Assembly (NCBI RefSeq): GCF_002127325.2
Contig: NC_035444.2
Coordinates: 36,739,140-36,803,139 of the forward strand
Reading direction: 5' to 3'
Length of the DNA stretch: 64,000 nt
Origin: Helianthus annuus
Taxonomy: Eukaryota > Streptophyta > Magnoliopsida > Asterales > Asteraceae
The notes under the pieces: model-generated
Database searches by the model: none
What the model was told of the DNA's origin: nothing
Seen by the model: the letters and a program-made list of their open reading frames with translations, nothing else
In this document: piece after piece, positions 47,195-58,206 of the stretch
Layout: each line of letters opens with the position of its first letter
Position numbering within the stretch: the stretch's first letter is position 1
Translations under genes and position numbers: made by a program

Positions 47195-47589
47195 CTAGTA
47201 GAAGTTACCACGCGTTACGACGATATGGTAGTGAAAATTGACACAAATAAAAAGGCATGTGATGAAGACATATTTGTAAATCACAAATATTATTATGTCG
47301 TTATAAAAATGAACCTTAAAAAATACAAAAGGCAAACTATAAAAAATATTTAATAGAAGATAAAACGTTAAAACCGTAACAAAGAATATCCAGATAGAAA
47401 TAAATATGTTTATTCGAAAAAATTATATCAAGATATATAAAAAAGACGTCGCAACAAGATGCTCAAAACTTTATAACACATCATATTTTTATCTCATCTT
47501 ATCTTAAAAAGATATAAAAAATTAAAATATGCTTACAAATAGTTTTAGAAATAAAAATAGACAAACAAATGTAACATAATAATTCCAGA
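47195..47589 (-). mobile_element. 395-bp non-autonomous Helitron
   Basis: The - strand starts TCTGGAATTATT after an A and ends with a hairpin-like CGTAACGCGTGGTAAC, then TTCTACTAG followed by T. These are the usual TC...CTAG ends between A and T. There is no coding capacity. It lies between two ~54-bp direct copies (47136.. and 47590..) of AAATGTAT--AATCACAAATGC. Confidence 0.65.
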
Positions 47590-47729
47590 TAAATGTATGG
47601 AATCACAAATGCTTATTTTCCAAAATCTTATTTTAATACATATCATTTTTTTATATGTAAACAACAAATACAGCCGTCAAACAATTGCAATTAACCCCAA
47701 ACCCAGGGGCAATTTGGTACTCAAACTTG

Positions 47730-47736
47730 TATATAA
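47730..47736 (+). promoter_or_regulatory. TATA box of the SAUR gene
   Basis: TATATAA lies 84-90 bp upstream of the ATG. This predicts a start near 47762 and a 5' leader of about 58 nt. No auxin element (TGTCTC/GAGACA) was obvious by eye in the short stretch left between the Helitron and the TATA box. Confidence 0.6.
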
Positions 47737-47819
47737 CCAACCATACATTTCCACCAAAAAACCCTCTCTCCTCAGACAACACAAAAACAACTGAAAACAA
47801 AAGTACAAATCGAACAAAC

Positions 47820-48236
47820 ATGTCAGGCTGCAGCAAAATCCGCCACATTGTACACCTCCGTCAAATGCTACGCCGGTGGAGAAAAAAAGCCGCATTGGCT
47901 TCCCGGAAATGCATTCCGTCAGACGTCCCCGCCGGCCACGTCGCAGTCTCCGTCGGCTCAAACTGCCGCCGGTTCGTCGTCCGGGCGACATACCTCAACC
48001 ACCCGGTTTTCAACAAGTTGCTTGTTCAAGCCGAAGAGGAATTCGGGTTCTCTCACTCGGGTCCGTTAGCGATCCCGTGTGACGAGTATTTGTTTGAAGA
48101 GATTATTTGTTTCTTATCACGGTCCGATTCTACAGGGAATCGGACCGTGAATTTTGAAGAGTTTCAACGTCACTGCCACGTAGGCATCAGGAGTAATATT
48201 GATTTTTGGCCCGAATCTCGGCCTCTCCTCCAATAA
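47820..48236 (+). CDS. SAUR (small auxin-up RNA) protein, SAUR52/53-like
   Basis: Intronless 138-residue protein. SAUR proteins promote cell expansion, largely by inhibiting PP2C.D phosphatases and so activating plasma-membrane proton pumps. The N-terminus is basic (HLRQMLRRWRKKA). The SAUR core follows at about residues 34-95: DVPAGHVAVSVG, RRFVVRATYLNHPVF, and AEEEFGFSHSGPLAIPCDE. The C-terminal FQRHCHVGI...ESRPLL matches the Arabidopsis SAUR52/53/69 group as I remember it. Length and single exon are typical. The ATG chosen is the first after the TATA box; no stop or frameshift breaks it. The upstream region is crowded by a Helitron and a SINE, so its regulation may be altered. Confidence 0.95.
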   Translation: MSGCSKIRHIVHLRQMLRRWRKKAALASRKCIPSDVPAGHVAVSVGSNCRRFVVRATYLNHPVFNKLLVQAEEEFGFSHSGPLAIPCDEYLFEEIICFLSRSDSTGNRTVNFEEFQRHCHVGIRSNIDFWPESRPLLQ

Positions 48237-49680
48237 ATGAAGAAAAAAATATGATGTTGTAGTCGTTCCAAAAAAAAAATAAAGAAAAAAACCGAGTCGA
48301 CTCGGTGATCATGCACAAAGAGCTAACTCTGGTTTGGGGACTTTTTGGTAATTTGTCCTAGCAATATACAAAAGGTAAGATTGTAGGTATCAACTATCAA
48401 TGATGATTGAATTGATGGTCTTGTGTTCTGTATTTTTACGGAATTACCCTTGAAAGTTGGGATGGTGGTGGGACGAGTGCTACCGAGTCACCGAGTTGAC
48501 TCACCAACTAAATGGAGATGGCAACACCGTCGTCCCGGGTTTAAATCGGAGTGGCAAAGAAACTTGGAGAGGAGAGAGGGAGAGAAATGGCTAATTGATT
48601 AAAGATTGGGGTCACTTTTGTAAATTTCCATGTGATTTAATTAATTTTATTATTATTATTATTATTATGACTACAAATTGCAGAGAAAATCCAACGCTAG
48701 TTGTGCATAACAATGACTTAATGTTTTCTTATTTTATTTTTTGTAGTTTTTTTACAGCAATTATTATGAGTGGGGTGTGTTTCAAAAAGCCCCCATGTGA
48801 AGGAGACTAATGACTTAATATTTGTTATATTTTTTACTTTATATGACAAAGAATTAAAAATTAATATCCTTATCTTAATAGATCGGTAATTGCTCGAGAC
48901 CGGGTAAGTGGGTAACTAAAGTTAAGAATTGGATTAATTAAATTAAAAAGTAGTCATATACACATTTGATTTTTTTTCTTTTAGTTCAATATTTCTATAA
49001 AAAGGCTTAAACATGATTTAATTGAACTACATACAACTTTATTTCGAACTTCTAATCTAGATTTGATCAAGTATAAATTATAAGTTAAACCGGCATCAGA
49101 AATATTGTTTAGTTTGGTTGTGATGCCGCTGGAATGCCTCAATTTGCTTATGTTTTTTTGGTTGTGATATCAAGGGTAATGGGCATTATAAAGGCATGTA
49201 AAACTTTGATAATGCCCTCCATACCATCCCCATAGACATTATAGGGGCATGAAGAGGTTGGGGCATTTATGAATAAAACATATCATATTCAATTAATCTT
49301 TTAATAAAATTTATGTCTAAAAAATAAACATATCCCAATACCTTATCGAATTTACATAAAACTTTATATACAAAAGGTTTTTTTATATGAATATAGTGTT
49401 ATTTTTAAGATGTAAATAGGTCCAAATGGATTTTTATCAACTAGTCCCACCGAATACTGGATTTTATGTTTCTGTTGACAAATCACGTATAAGAGAAATG
49501 GCGAGTAGAATCGAAAATAAGCTCCGTCTTTTGATCATCTGTGTGAAAAATAGTTTCGTTCCTAACATACCAAATAACCAACCAAGTTGTCCATACAATG
49601 ACCTCCGTAAAAACCTTTTTAGCTCTCAACCATCCCGACTCATCCACCCACAACAACAAGGTATTCTACATGACTAAATC
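48237..49680. other. Intergenic DNA downstream of SAUR
   Basis: AT-rich DNA, with a (TTA)n microsatellite at about 48648..48668 and no recognisable gene. An 83-codon ORF at 49426 lacks any motif and borders a LINE-like remnant. Confidence 0.5.
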
Positions 49681-49689
49681 GGGCAACTT

Positions 49690-49850
49690 AATTTCTAACC
49701 ACTTCGCAACACAAAGCCATGTTGAAATCGCAACGCTACACTCCTGAAAAGATGTTTTACAGACTCCACATGATTAGCACAAAACACACATAAAATGCTA
49801 AGAATGTCACCTTTGATAATACACAAATTTTGTCTATCCCCAATAATAAA
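49690..49850 (-). mobile_element. LINE remnant (zf-RVT region)
   Basis: The - strand translation gives ILCVFCANHVESVKHLF, matching the CX2C...ESVXHLF pattern of the zinc-binding region that ends plant L1-type LINE reverse transcriptases. Stops and shifts follow at once. This is a short, decayed piece. Confidence 0.5.
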
Positions 49851-49859
49851 GATTTGACT

Positions 49860-51120
49860 GTAAGTATTTTTTTTTATAATTTTATATATTACGCAACTTG
49901 TGTCGTATAACGTATCCCAGTAATAAAAGGCAAAGCCTCTTTATAGTAAAAACCTAGGTTCAAACCGAGTAAACCAGTCAATTGTGTTGCATAGAGTCAT
50001 TTCAACTTCTTTTACTTGTAAAAAAAAAAAAAGAAAAAAAAAAACCTTTAATTTTTTGTGAATTTTTTTATTGAGAAAAAGTCCCTCAAACTTATTTATC
50101 TTATTTAAAAGTTTGGTCTTATTGTCATTGTTTCTTTTCTTTTTTTTAACTATTATGTATACAACATTCTTAATGTTCTCCATTATTAGTATTGGATCCC
50201 AAATTTTTTTAATTTTGGAGCATATGGATTTCTAGTCTCAAAAACCGATTTTTAATGTTGGATTCTGATTTTGTGATATGTGCTTGAATGTGAGTGTTTC
50301 ACACATATGCTTATATAGGATTCTTGAAGTGACAAAGGATTGGGCACGGCCGATGATTGAGGGAGGGTGGAGAAAGGAATAGACATAGTCGGTTTATGAA
50401 AAGGGAATGACTTCAAGGGTGACTAGTGAAGGGATGTACTAGTGAAAGGCACCGATTGGTTCACTATGAAATGATCGATCGATGAAAGAATTTGATAGCG
50501 ACAACACCAACTCAAAAGTGATAGTTAAAAGAAATTGTTTAAGTACTACTTAATGCCAAACTTGTTGAAAGGGTGTTAAACCGACAATTACATAGTTCGG
50601 GTTATTAATAAGTAAGTTTACGTACTTAATGCCTAACTTGTTGAAAGGGTGTTAAACCGACAATTACATAGTTCGGGTTATTAATAAGTATAATATGATT
50701 ACCTTAACATGTTCTAGGTAAAGATTACTTTTGCTCGAATGAGAAAAAAAAAGTTGTGATTCCATTCGGATTAAAAAAAAAAAGAAATATGGCCGCTTAA
50801 TTAACTAGTGAGAAAAAGAAAGTATGTTGAATTAGCTTAATATTGAGCCATTGACCCACAAAATAAAGAACCGATTCTTTTAACACTGTAAGTTTGGCGG
50901 ACCTTGAACTTAAAACCATGATAGGTTGGACTCTCAAAATTGAATATGTTACACTATAAAAATAAAAAAATTTCGTAAAAGCTAACACAATGAAACGAAA
51001 AAAACCGGGGGAGGGGAGACCCTGGCATGAAAGCTTCCCCAACAAAACTAATGACCTTTATCAACTGAACCGAAGGTTTAAGTAACGTTCCTTCCTTCAG
51101 TATACTAATTTTCTACTAGT
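49860..51120. other. Intergenic AT-rich DNA with a 76-bp tandem duplication
   Basis: Two copies of a 76-bp unit starting ACTTAATGCC at 50548 and 50624 (GTTGAAAGGGTGTTAAACCG inside) are almost identical. Several A- and T-runs are present. I see no gene. Confidence 0.8.
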
Positions 51121-51188
51121 GTAATTAGGCTACTCTGGGAGACGTCCCCGGGACGTCTTGGTCTGGCGCCGAATGGCACACCGTGCCG

Positions 51189-51218
<30 letters not shown>
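51189..51218. repeat. 30-base poly-C run
   Basis: Uninterrupted C homopolymer between GCCG and GTCCCG. On the other strand it is a poly-G run able to form G-quadruplexes. The length is likely to be unreliable in any assembly. A 14-base C run also occurs at 53719..53732. Confidence 0.85.
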
Positions 51219-51219
<1 letters not shown>

Positions 51220-51542
51220 TCCCGTCGCCAACGTCCGACTTCCGACGTTTAGGACGCGCACAAACAGGTGTGGGGACCGATGTGCATTTGACCGTTTGAA
51301 AACAAAATTAAATTCAGAATTTATATTATTTAAAAACAAACGGTCATAATTCAAAAAATACCCCATTTCACTTCCATTTTTATAAATACTCACCTGTTTA
51401 ACCCTTTTTTTCATAACTTTTCACTCTCTACCAACTCATTCTCTCTCACATTTTATTACCACTCTTCCCTTTTTATAAAAACTCTTCATATTTTGTACCA
51501 TTTTTTACCCGCTACCACCCCATCTCTCGCTAAAAAATTATC

Positions 51543-52111
51543 ATGGCTTCACCCATTTCTTCAATTTCTTCTATGTTTTCATCGTCTTCGTCTGCGTGGT
51601 ATTCATCATCTTCGGAAGAGGATGCTATTATGCACAACATGATTATGAACGCGGCTCAGGTGTTCATGGCGGCTGATGAAGGGTCGTCCCAACGGCTAAC
51701 TAGACGAGTAAAATATAACCGAGACCAAGAAGGTATTTTACTTTTTTTTCCTTATGTTTTATATAGATTTGAAAATGTATTTTATAATTAATTTCATTTA
51801 TGTTTTGTTTTAAATTTATAGCCGGCCACGATAAACTAGTAGCCGATTATTTTGCCGACGAACCCGTGTACCCAGCCGAGATTTTTCGACGTCGTTTCCG
51901 CATGAGTCGTCCACTGTTTTTACGTATTGCAGGCGACATGGCCCAGTCAGATCCGTTTTTTACATTGCGAAACGACGCTAGGGGGCAAAGGGGTTTCAGT
52001 AATTTACAAAAATGTACGTCGGCCATTTGTCTGCAATACGTAAAACGAACCCGGCCACCACATGGAAGACGAAGACTAGTAGCTTATTTTAATATGTTAG
52101 GATATTTTTAA
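51543..52111 (+). pseudogene. Truncated PIF/Harbinger transposase (HARBI1-like N-terminal part)
   Basis: Two exons with GT-AG borders (51543-51732 and 51822-52111) join in frame. A Ser-rich start is followed by VADYFADEPVYPAEIFRRRFRMSRPLFLRI and FSNLQKCTSAI, characteristic of the N-terminal part of plant HARBI1-like nucleases. After about residue 140 the similarity ends and the frame stops after ~155 residues. The family is usually 350-450 residues long, so the whole DDE catalytic domain is missing, probably by internal deletion. Terminal inverted repeats were not identified. Confidence 0.8.
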
Positions 52112-53040
52112 GTTTATTTTTTTTTTACTTTATTTTTTTTAAGTTTATGTTTTTTTTTAAATTTATTTCTTTAAGTTTAATTTTTTTTAAGTTTATGTAA
52201 TGTTTTTTAATATTAATGAAAATATTTTGTTACTTTATTTGGTAAATGTTAAATAAAAGTTGAAGATTAAAAGAAATAAAAAAAAACATAAAAGTGGTAG
52301 AGGACTATGACTAGGACCATCCTCCCATGTCCTCTAGTTTTGAAGGATGATTCATCCTTCGGAGGACTATGACGTGTCGCCTACGTGGCGGATCATCCTC
52401 CAAAGATAGACCATCATCATACCTTGTAGTTTAATATAATTTAAAACATTACAAGCATTTTTACAACAGGAGTTAATAAAGATGTAAGAATAGAGAGCGT
52501 TTACAGATACCCAATTAAACTATTGTTATGTCAATGATTTTTGTTTGTTACTCTATTGTTTTCAAAGAAAGTGATAATGACGTATGAAATTTCTGTCAAG
52601 TTATCAAATCATTCTTTAACAAGTATCAAATAGAGAAACTTTATGGGACACACAAAATATTGTCAATTTCGTTTAATAATGATGGCGAACAAATAAATAA
52701 CTTGCAAGTTTTTCTGATATATAAAATTGTACATGTTACCTTTCAAAAAAAAAAAAATTGTACATTTTAAAAACTTCTCATAATACCTGAAAATGATGGC
52801 CAACAAAAAAATAACTTGCAAATTTCTATGATAAATAAAGGTTCATTCTATTCTCACACACTTAAATTTTTATTCTTATATCCTTCTCACTCTATCTCTC
52901 TCAGTATATATCTATGTATATATAAAGAGAGATAAAGATGAGGGGTGTGTAAATATTAACACCATAAATAAAATTGTACATCTTTTAGACTTCCATCGTA
53001 CCTGCTCGAAAATGAAGCGGAACAAAATAAGGTTAGGAAG
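52112..53040. other. AT-rich DNA following the Harbinger fragment
   Basis: T-rich tracts at 52110-52210. A stretch at 52300-52410 has GAGGACTATGAC twice, plus GGATGATTCATCC. The latter inverted words may be the subterminal part of the Harbinger element. Nothing coding was seen. Confidence 0.4.
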
Positions 53041-53537
53041 TGAGATGCTTTTGATATGCTTTAGATGGACGAATATGAATGAATAGTTTATAAACAGTGG
53101 AAGTGCGGAATGATTGAGCATACAAAAGTGGAAAGTTTCATCAAACTAAATATCAAAATGATTACAGATTGATTCTATAAACTTCCTCTCAGCCTGATCA
53201 CTCAACTTTATTGTTCGTACAAAAGGAATGAAATGATGTGATGAAATAGATATCCAACACATGCGATCTATTTATACAAGTACGAAAGATCTGTTGGCAA
53301 TCAGCTGGTGTCACCTTGATAGTGACATCTAACATTCCTAACAGAAAATATTACACAGATGTTTGCAAACATCTGCGGGAATCTAGCATCTGATCTATTA
53401 CATTACAAACTTTGTTCTAAGCTAAGTACTCTTGCATTGAATAAACCTTTGTTCTTTAAACGTCTGTTGCTTTGTATCAAACATCTGTTTGGCCAAAACA
53501 GATGTCTGGTCTTCATCATCAATGTTTTGCTTCAACA
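53041..53537 (-). repeat. Probable LTR remnant (copia-like), solo or truncated
   Basis: On the - strand it begins TGTTGAAGCAAAAC and contains direct AAACATCTGT/AACAGATGT words. It has a TATA box (TATAAATA, 53269..53276) followed by a polyadenylation-like AATAAAG. This is the general layout of a copia LTR. No matching second LTR or clear target duplication was found, so the left boundary is approximate. Confidence 0.5.
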
Positions 53538-54326
53538 GGGCTTTGGCCTTTACACCCACCCGTTCGTAATAAAATGAGAGTGTGTGTATATATAGAGGCT
53601 ATATTAATTGATTTTTGAATTATTTTTTTTAAATGTTACCGTTGACTCAATGGTCAAAGCACAAAACCCACCATTTTCTCTCGTGAATGTTCGCTATTCC
53701 GCTGGCGATGGTACAATACCCCCCCCCCCCCCACTCCTTATAGCTCTGACGGTATGGGGTGAAGGGCGCTATTATTGTTTTCCGGCTGAGGTGACATGGG
53801 CATTGCGCCCCATACCTCGCAGGGAAAAAGAATTGACACATGTATGTTGTTAGTCCCATTATCCCAAATCAATAGTACAAATGTGATCGTAATGGAAACA
53901 ATTATTACACAACTTCCCCAATCCCTGATAGTACAAAAACTTCACAAATATGATCATTATCTAATAACCATATATATAAGTAAGACATTTGACAAATATA
54001 TTTTATATTTCCTAATCAATGTATGCAAAATAAAATCATTTTTTAAATCAACGATTTATGTATGTACGTATATATGAATTACTAAGTGTACTGGTGGTGG
54101 AGCCGTAGAGGTACTTTTTGGTGAGACTTTTCTTTTTTTATTGGATAATAATAAGAAGGATATTTGAAAGATTTTATTCCAAAATTATGTTAGATGTCGA
54201 AATCATGTGTTTAATCAACCCTAATGTGGTCAGCTTAGTCTTCATTGGTTGTCAAGTGAGTTTGGGGACAACTTAAATGATTCATGTTTATTTGTTTTCA
54301 TGTAAATGTTTCAAGTAGGTTTCACA

Positions 54327-54655
54327 ATCGTTAGGGCAAGCGGGGTGTCTTCGGTGAGGGCAAGCGGGGAATGGTTTTCCCGGTCGGCAAGAACACCGCC
54401 AACCATGCGGTGAGTAGAGAGAGGAGAGAGAAACGGTGAGCCGCCACCGAGAGAGGGAGGAGAGAGAGAGGGAGTGACCAATCACAGCTTTCCTTTTTTT
54501 TTTTAAAAAAAAAAAAAAAACCAATTCACCTAAGAGGGGAGTGGCGCCATCAAATTGGGGTGTTAGGGGAGTTTAAGAGGGGAGTTGACGTGGCACACGG
54601 AGATTGGTTTGGCGTAAGAGAGGGGACTCACCTATTAGGTGAGCACCCCCTTCAC
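54327..54655 (+). mobile_element. MITE-like element, copy 1 of an inverted pair
   Basis: GC-rich ends surround a GA microsatellite and a T/A homopolymer (about 54490-54520). The segment GGGGAGTTGACGTGGCAC...GATTGG...GTAAGAGAGG is matched in reverse complement by 54778..55129. GTTCGGTGAGG / CTTCGGTGAGG and AACACCGC words are shared too. Family not identified; boundaries approximate. Confidence 0.55.
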
Positions 54656-54777
54656 CCTTATATAAAAAAAGTCTTACAATCTTTATATTTAAGGTCTGTT
54701 AGTTTTTACCATTTTTGTATAACAGTTTCAAAATTATATGCTAAATAAAGTAAGTTATTACTTAACTTAGCGTGTAA

Positions 54778-55129
54778 GGGGCACTCCTCTAAGTGGGGAG
54801 TGACCTCTCTTACCCACAGCCAATCAGCACGCGTCACGTCAACTCCCCACTTAACTCCCCCCATACCCTCAATTTGATAGGGGCACTCCTCTCTTGGGGG
54901 ACTTGTTTTTTTATTTTTTTAATTAAGTTGAAAAAATCAAAAAGAAAAAAAAGGAAAATACTTGATTGGTTGAATCAATGGTGGGCCACCCTCTCCCTCT
55001 CTCCCTTCATGCGGTGAACACTCACCGCTCCCCACTCCCCGCTTAGCCTCCCCGAGGGGTCGGCAGCGGTGTTCCCGCTCGGGGATTCGCCTCACCGAAC
55101 CCCTCCCCGCAAAGCGCCCCGTTCACCAT
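54778..55129 (-). mobile_element. MITE-like element, copy 2 of an inverted pair
   Basis: Reverse-complement relative of 54327..54655, separated by about 120 bp. Shared words include CACTCC..ACTTAG, GTCAACTCCCC and CGGTGTTC. The pair could fold into a long hairpin if transcribed. Confidence 0.55.
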
Positions 55130-55310
55130 TATATATAATGTATATAGAATAAACAGTTTGTTATAAGTATTAATCATGAATACCCGAAAAAAAATATATA
55201 AATGACTAATTACAAGAAAAAAAAAATGTATTGCTAGGGCTTGTCGTTAAAAATGAAAGTATCTAAAATATTATATAGAGGTAAAGATAAAGGATGTGAT
55301 GATTTACGAG

Positions 55311-55466
55311 CAGTGGCGGACCCAGAAATTATTTGTTGGGGGTGCGGATGAGGTGTTTAACCATATTTTCAAAGGGTGCGGTTGGGTTTTTTGCCTAAAA
55401 TATACACTAAATTTTTTTTCAAGGGGTGAGGCCGCCCACCTTGGCAAAAGGGTGGGTCCGCCCCTG
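55311..55466. mobile_element. 156-bp hAT-type MITE
   Basis: TTTACGAG is repeated exactly at 55303..55310 and 55467..55474. The ends are inverted repeats: CAGTGGCGGACCCAG and the complement of the right end, CAGGGGCGGACCCAC. Size, ends and the 8-bp duplication fit a hAT MITE. The overlapping ORFs on both strands are spurious. Confidence 0.9.
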
Positions 55467-55474
55467 TTTACGAG

Positions 55475-58206
55475 TCGATTGTGTAAGACCATGTGTGGAG
55501 GTCACCCTCCATAACCTCCCATGATATGGGGTTATGCGACAAGTGGAGTTTGTGTAAGAGATAGGGTTATATCAGATTGGTGTGTAGTGGGGTTATACCC
55601 TTCAATTATACATATATGTGTGTGAAAGAAACAAAAACAATAACCCCGTTATAATTTTCACGAGCCAACCTAGTTCATGTGATATAACGCCCCCCCAGGG
55701 TGGTGTGGGGAGGCGCCATAGAGCGCTATGTTGAGGAAAGGCGCCATATAACCTTCCATTACGGAAGGTCTAATGTACAATTGTACATACGCACACCTCA
55801 TCATTTAATGAACATTTTTCTTCAGAGGTCAGGATTCTGGATTCTGGTTGATTTCACTAGGGTTTAAAACCAATAACTTGTATCGTTTAAATATTGATCC
55901 TTGTTAAATAAATTTTTGTTACTTAAACAAGGGTGAAAGATTAGAGTGTATGACTTGGGTTATGATTTTGCAAGTTACGATCTATGAGGGGAATAGAGTG
56001 GTAGCGGTTGTTGCCTTGTTGGTGGTCATGGTGATTAGTGGCCGAAGATGAAGAGAGTAGTTGAAGACAATGAAGGTGATCGAAGATGGTGTACAACTTT
56101 ATGTTTTAATTGGTTTTATTTCTTCAATTCATATTCTCAAGTGAAATACTTACCCGAACAAATTTGTATAATCTTTTCAGCAAAATAATAAAAAGTACAA
56201 AAAGAAAACAAAACATAACATAACAATACAATAGTTTCTTAGGAATAGTTACACTGGGCTAAATGCAAAAAAGCCTAAAGCTAGGCATATATACATCATG
56301 GGCCTTAACAAACGAGGATACAATGGGTTAATGTTGAAGCCCATAATGATACCAAGTTACTATTCTATATATACTGGTTCACACTTCACACTTAACAAAC
56401 GTCATTTTTTCTAATAGTGATAGGGGACTCACTCAACAATAGCTTGATCCTTGTATGTTATGAGATTTACCCTACCCTTGGGATTTATGGCGTATAATTT
56501 AAATTTTTAATAAAATCATATTGTATTTAATTCATTAATATCACATATTAATTGGCTGGGGAAGCGTGTACACATATTCAATCTAATTAAAATATTTCGT
56601 CAGTGATCCAATTGCAATTCAAATGAACAAATAACATTTAACACAAGCATAGGGTGTTCTAGTAAAACGTACGAAAATCGAAGAACACACACGATGGTAA
56701 CGCCAAAGGTCACGCTAGTTGACGTGTTCACGCAACCCATAGTTCCCGAATCGACACCTTGAATCAACTTCTTAACTCGTAGATCGAAAAAACCCGAAAT
56801 ACGCGAGACCCATAAACTCCTTCACGATTAAACCTGGTTTTTCGATGAGTTTGTCGGAATCGGGGGGGTGGTGGCGGTAGCCGGCCCTTGGCTAAGGTGC
56901 GGCGTCAGGTGGGACCGACTGGGAAAGGCCCGATCAAACGGTGGGTTGCAGTGTAGTGGTTGCTGACCGGAATAGGGCGGTCGGTGGCGGATCGAAGGTG
57001 GTACGACGGTAGTGCTCCGGTGTGGAGATGGAGTCGGTGGTGGATGTGGTTGTGATGGGTGTTTTGATCTCATGTGGTGTAACTTGTTTTCAATCAAAAC
57101 CCTGTATTTTTACTACCCATAGGTTCCACCTATTGTACTCGTTAAATATCGTTTCTTATTTGTAGTCTAAAGTGTAACTTTTTTTTACCGTACCTCGTTA
57201 GCAATGTTAATTAATTAGCAATCAAACATCTCATATCCAACAATCTTCTACTTGGAGTGGTGGACGCCTAACTACATCTCACTGCCTCTAGCAAGGTATG
57301 ACGTATCATATTCATCATCTGGTTCCTTGTGTTCAAGTAACTCCTTACTAACCAAGTACTAAAGCCATGGTAAACTTATGCGTTATCCATTCTATAAAGA
57401 ACATCCGTTAAACATGATATACGAATCATAATACATTCTCATATACATTATTTAACTATTCTTGTTCTCGTTCTCAGATTTGAAGTGGTCTAACAAACTA
57501 CTCTTAATTTGAGTATAGCCACGCGTTTTACACCAGTTCGCATCAACGAGGGCGCCAGAATGTCCAACTCCTTTCTTAAAGGAGAACATAATTCCTTTGG
57601 CAACATACAACTCTCCCTTAATGTCATATTTATCTCCACTCAAATATCTACGTTACTGCTTTGCATAGGTACAACGTTTGATATGATCAAAGAACAACTT
57701 TGGCTAAAGTAGAAGGATCATACCAGTTCCAAAATATCTTATGACTACGATCCATGAAGATCGTTTTTTAAAGCAGGTTACGTCCGATATCATCCTCTAA
57801 TGAATATCTATGAATATTGGAACTCAACACCTTGAGCCTTTCATCTCAAAAAACAACCAATTTTATTCATAATAGTCTTAATTCAGATTGATTCCAATGA
57901 ATGAATCTGGTCAACTACGGACATTTATAATACAATATTCAACTATGCTTAAAGTATAGAAGTCGAACACTAAAAACTTTTATTTATAGTGCAGTTAACC
58001 ATTATATCAAAATAAAGTTTTTGTCGAGCTAATTACAAGCGAGTTGCTAGCTGGCAGCCCTAATTTCACCAAAAGAAATATATCAAAATTATTGTAAGAT
58101 CAAAACAAAGGAGTAGGGTTACATATGTTGGAAATTGGAAGTAACAATGCAACTTATGAGTTATGAATGACTTGTTGGATTGAAAAAACAAATATGCTAC
58201 AGAAAA
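55475..58206. other. Intergenic DNA, no gene recognised
   Basis: Stretches around 55480-55800 (GGTTATA.../GGCGCC words) and 57240-57720 look like old repeats, but I cannot classify them. A GC-rich patch at 56850-57070 yields proline-rich antisense ORFs without a motif. Confidence 0.45.

Noticed and set aside
53608..53859. Overlapping ORFs around the 14-base C run
   Set aside because: Open on both strands through a homopolymer; no conserved motif.
57452..57643. Possible 63-residue protein on the - strand
   Set aside because: No recognised motif, repeat-like surroundings, and no supporting gene structure.
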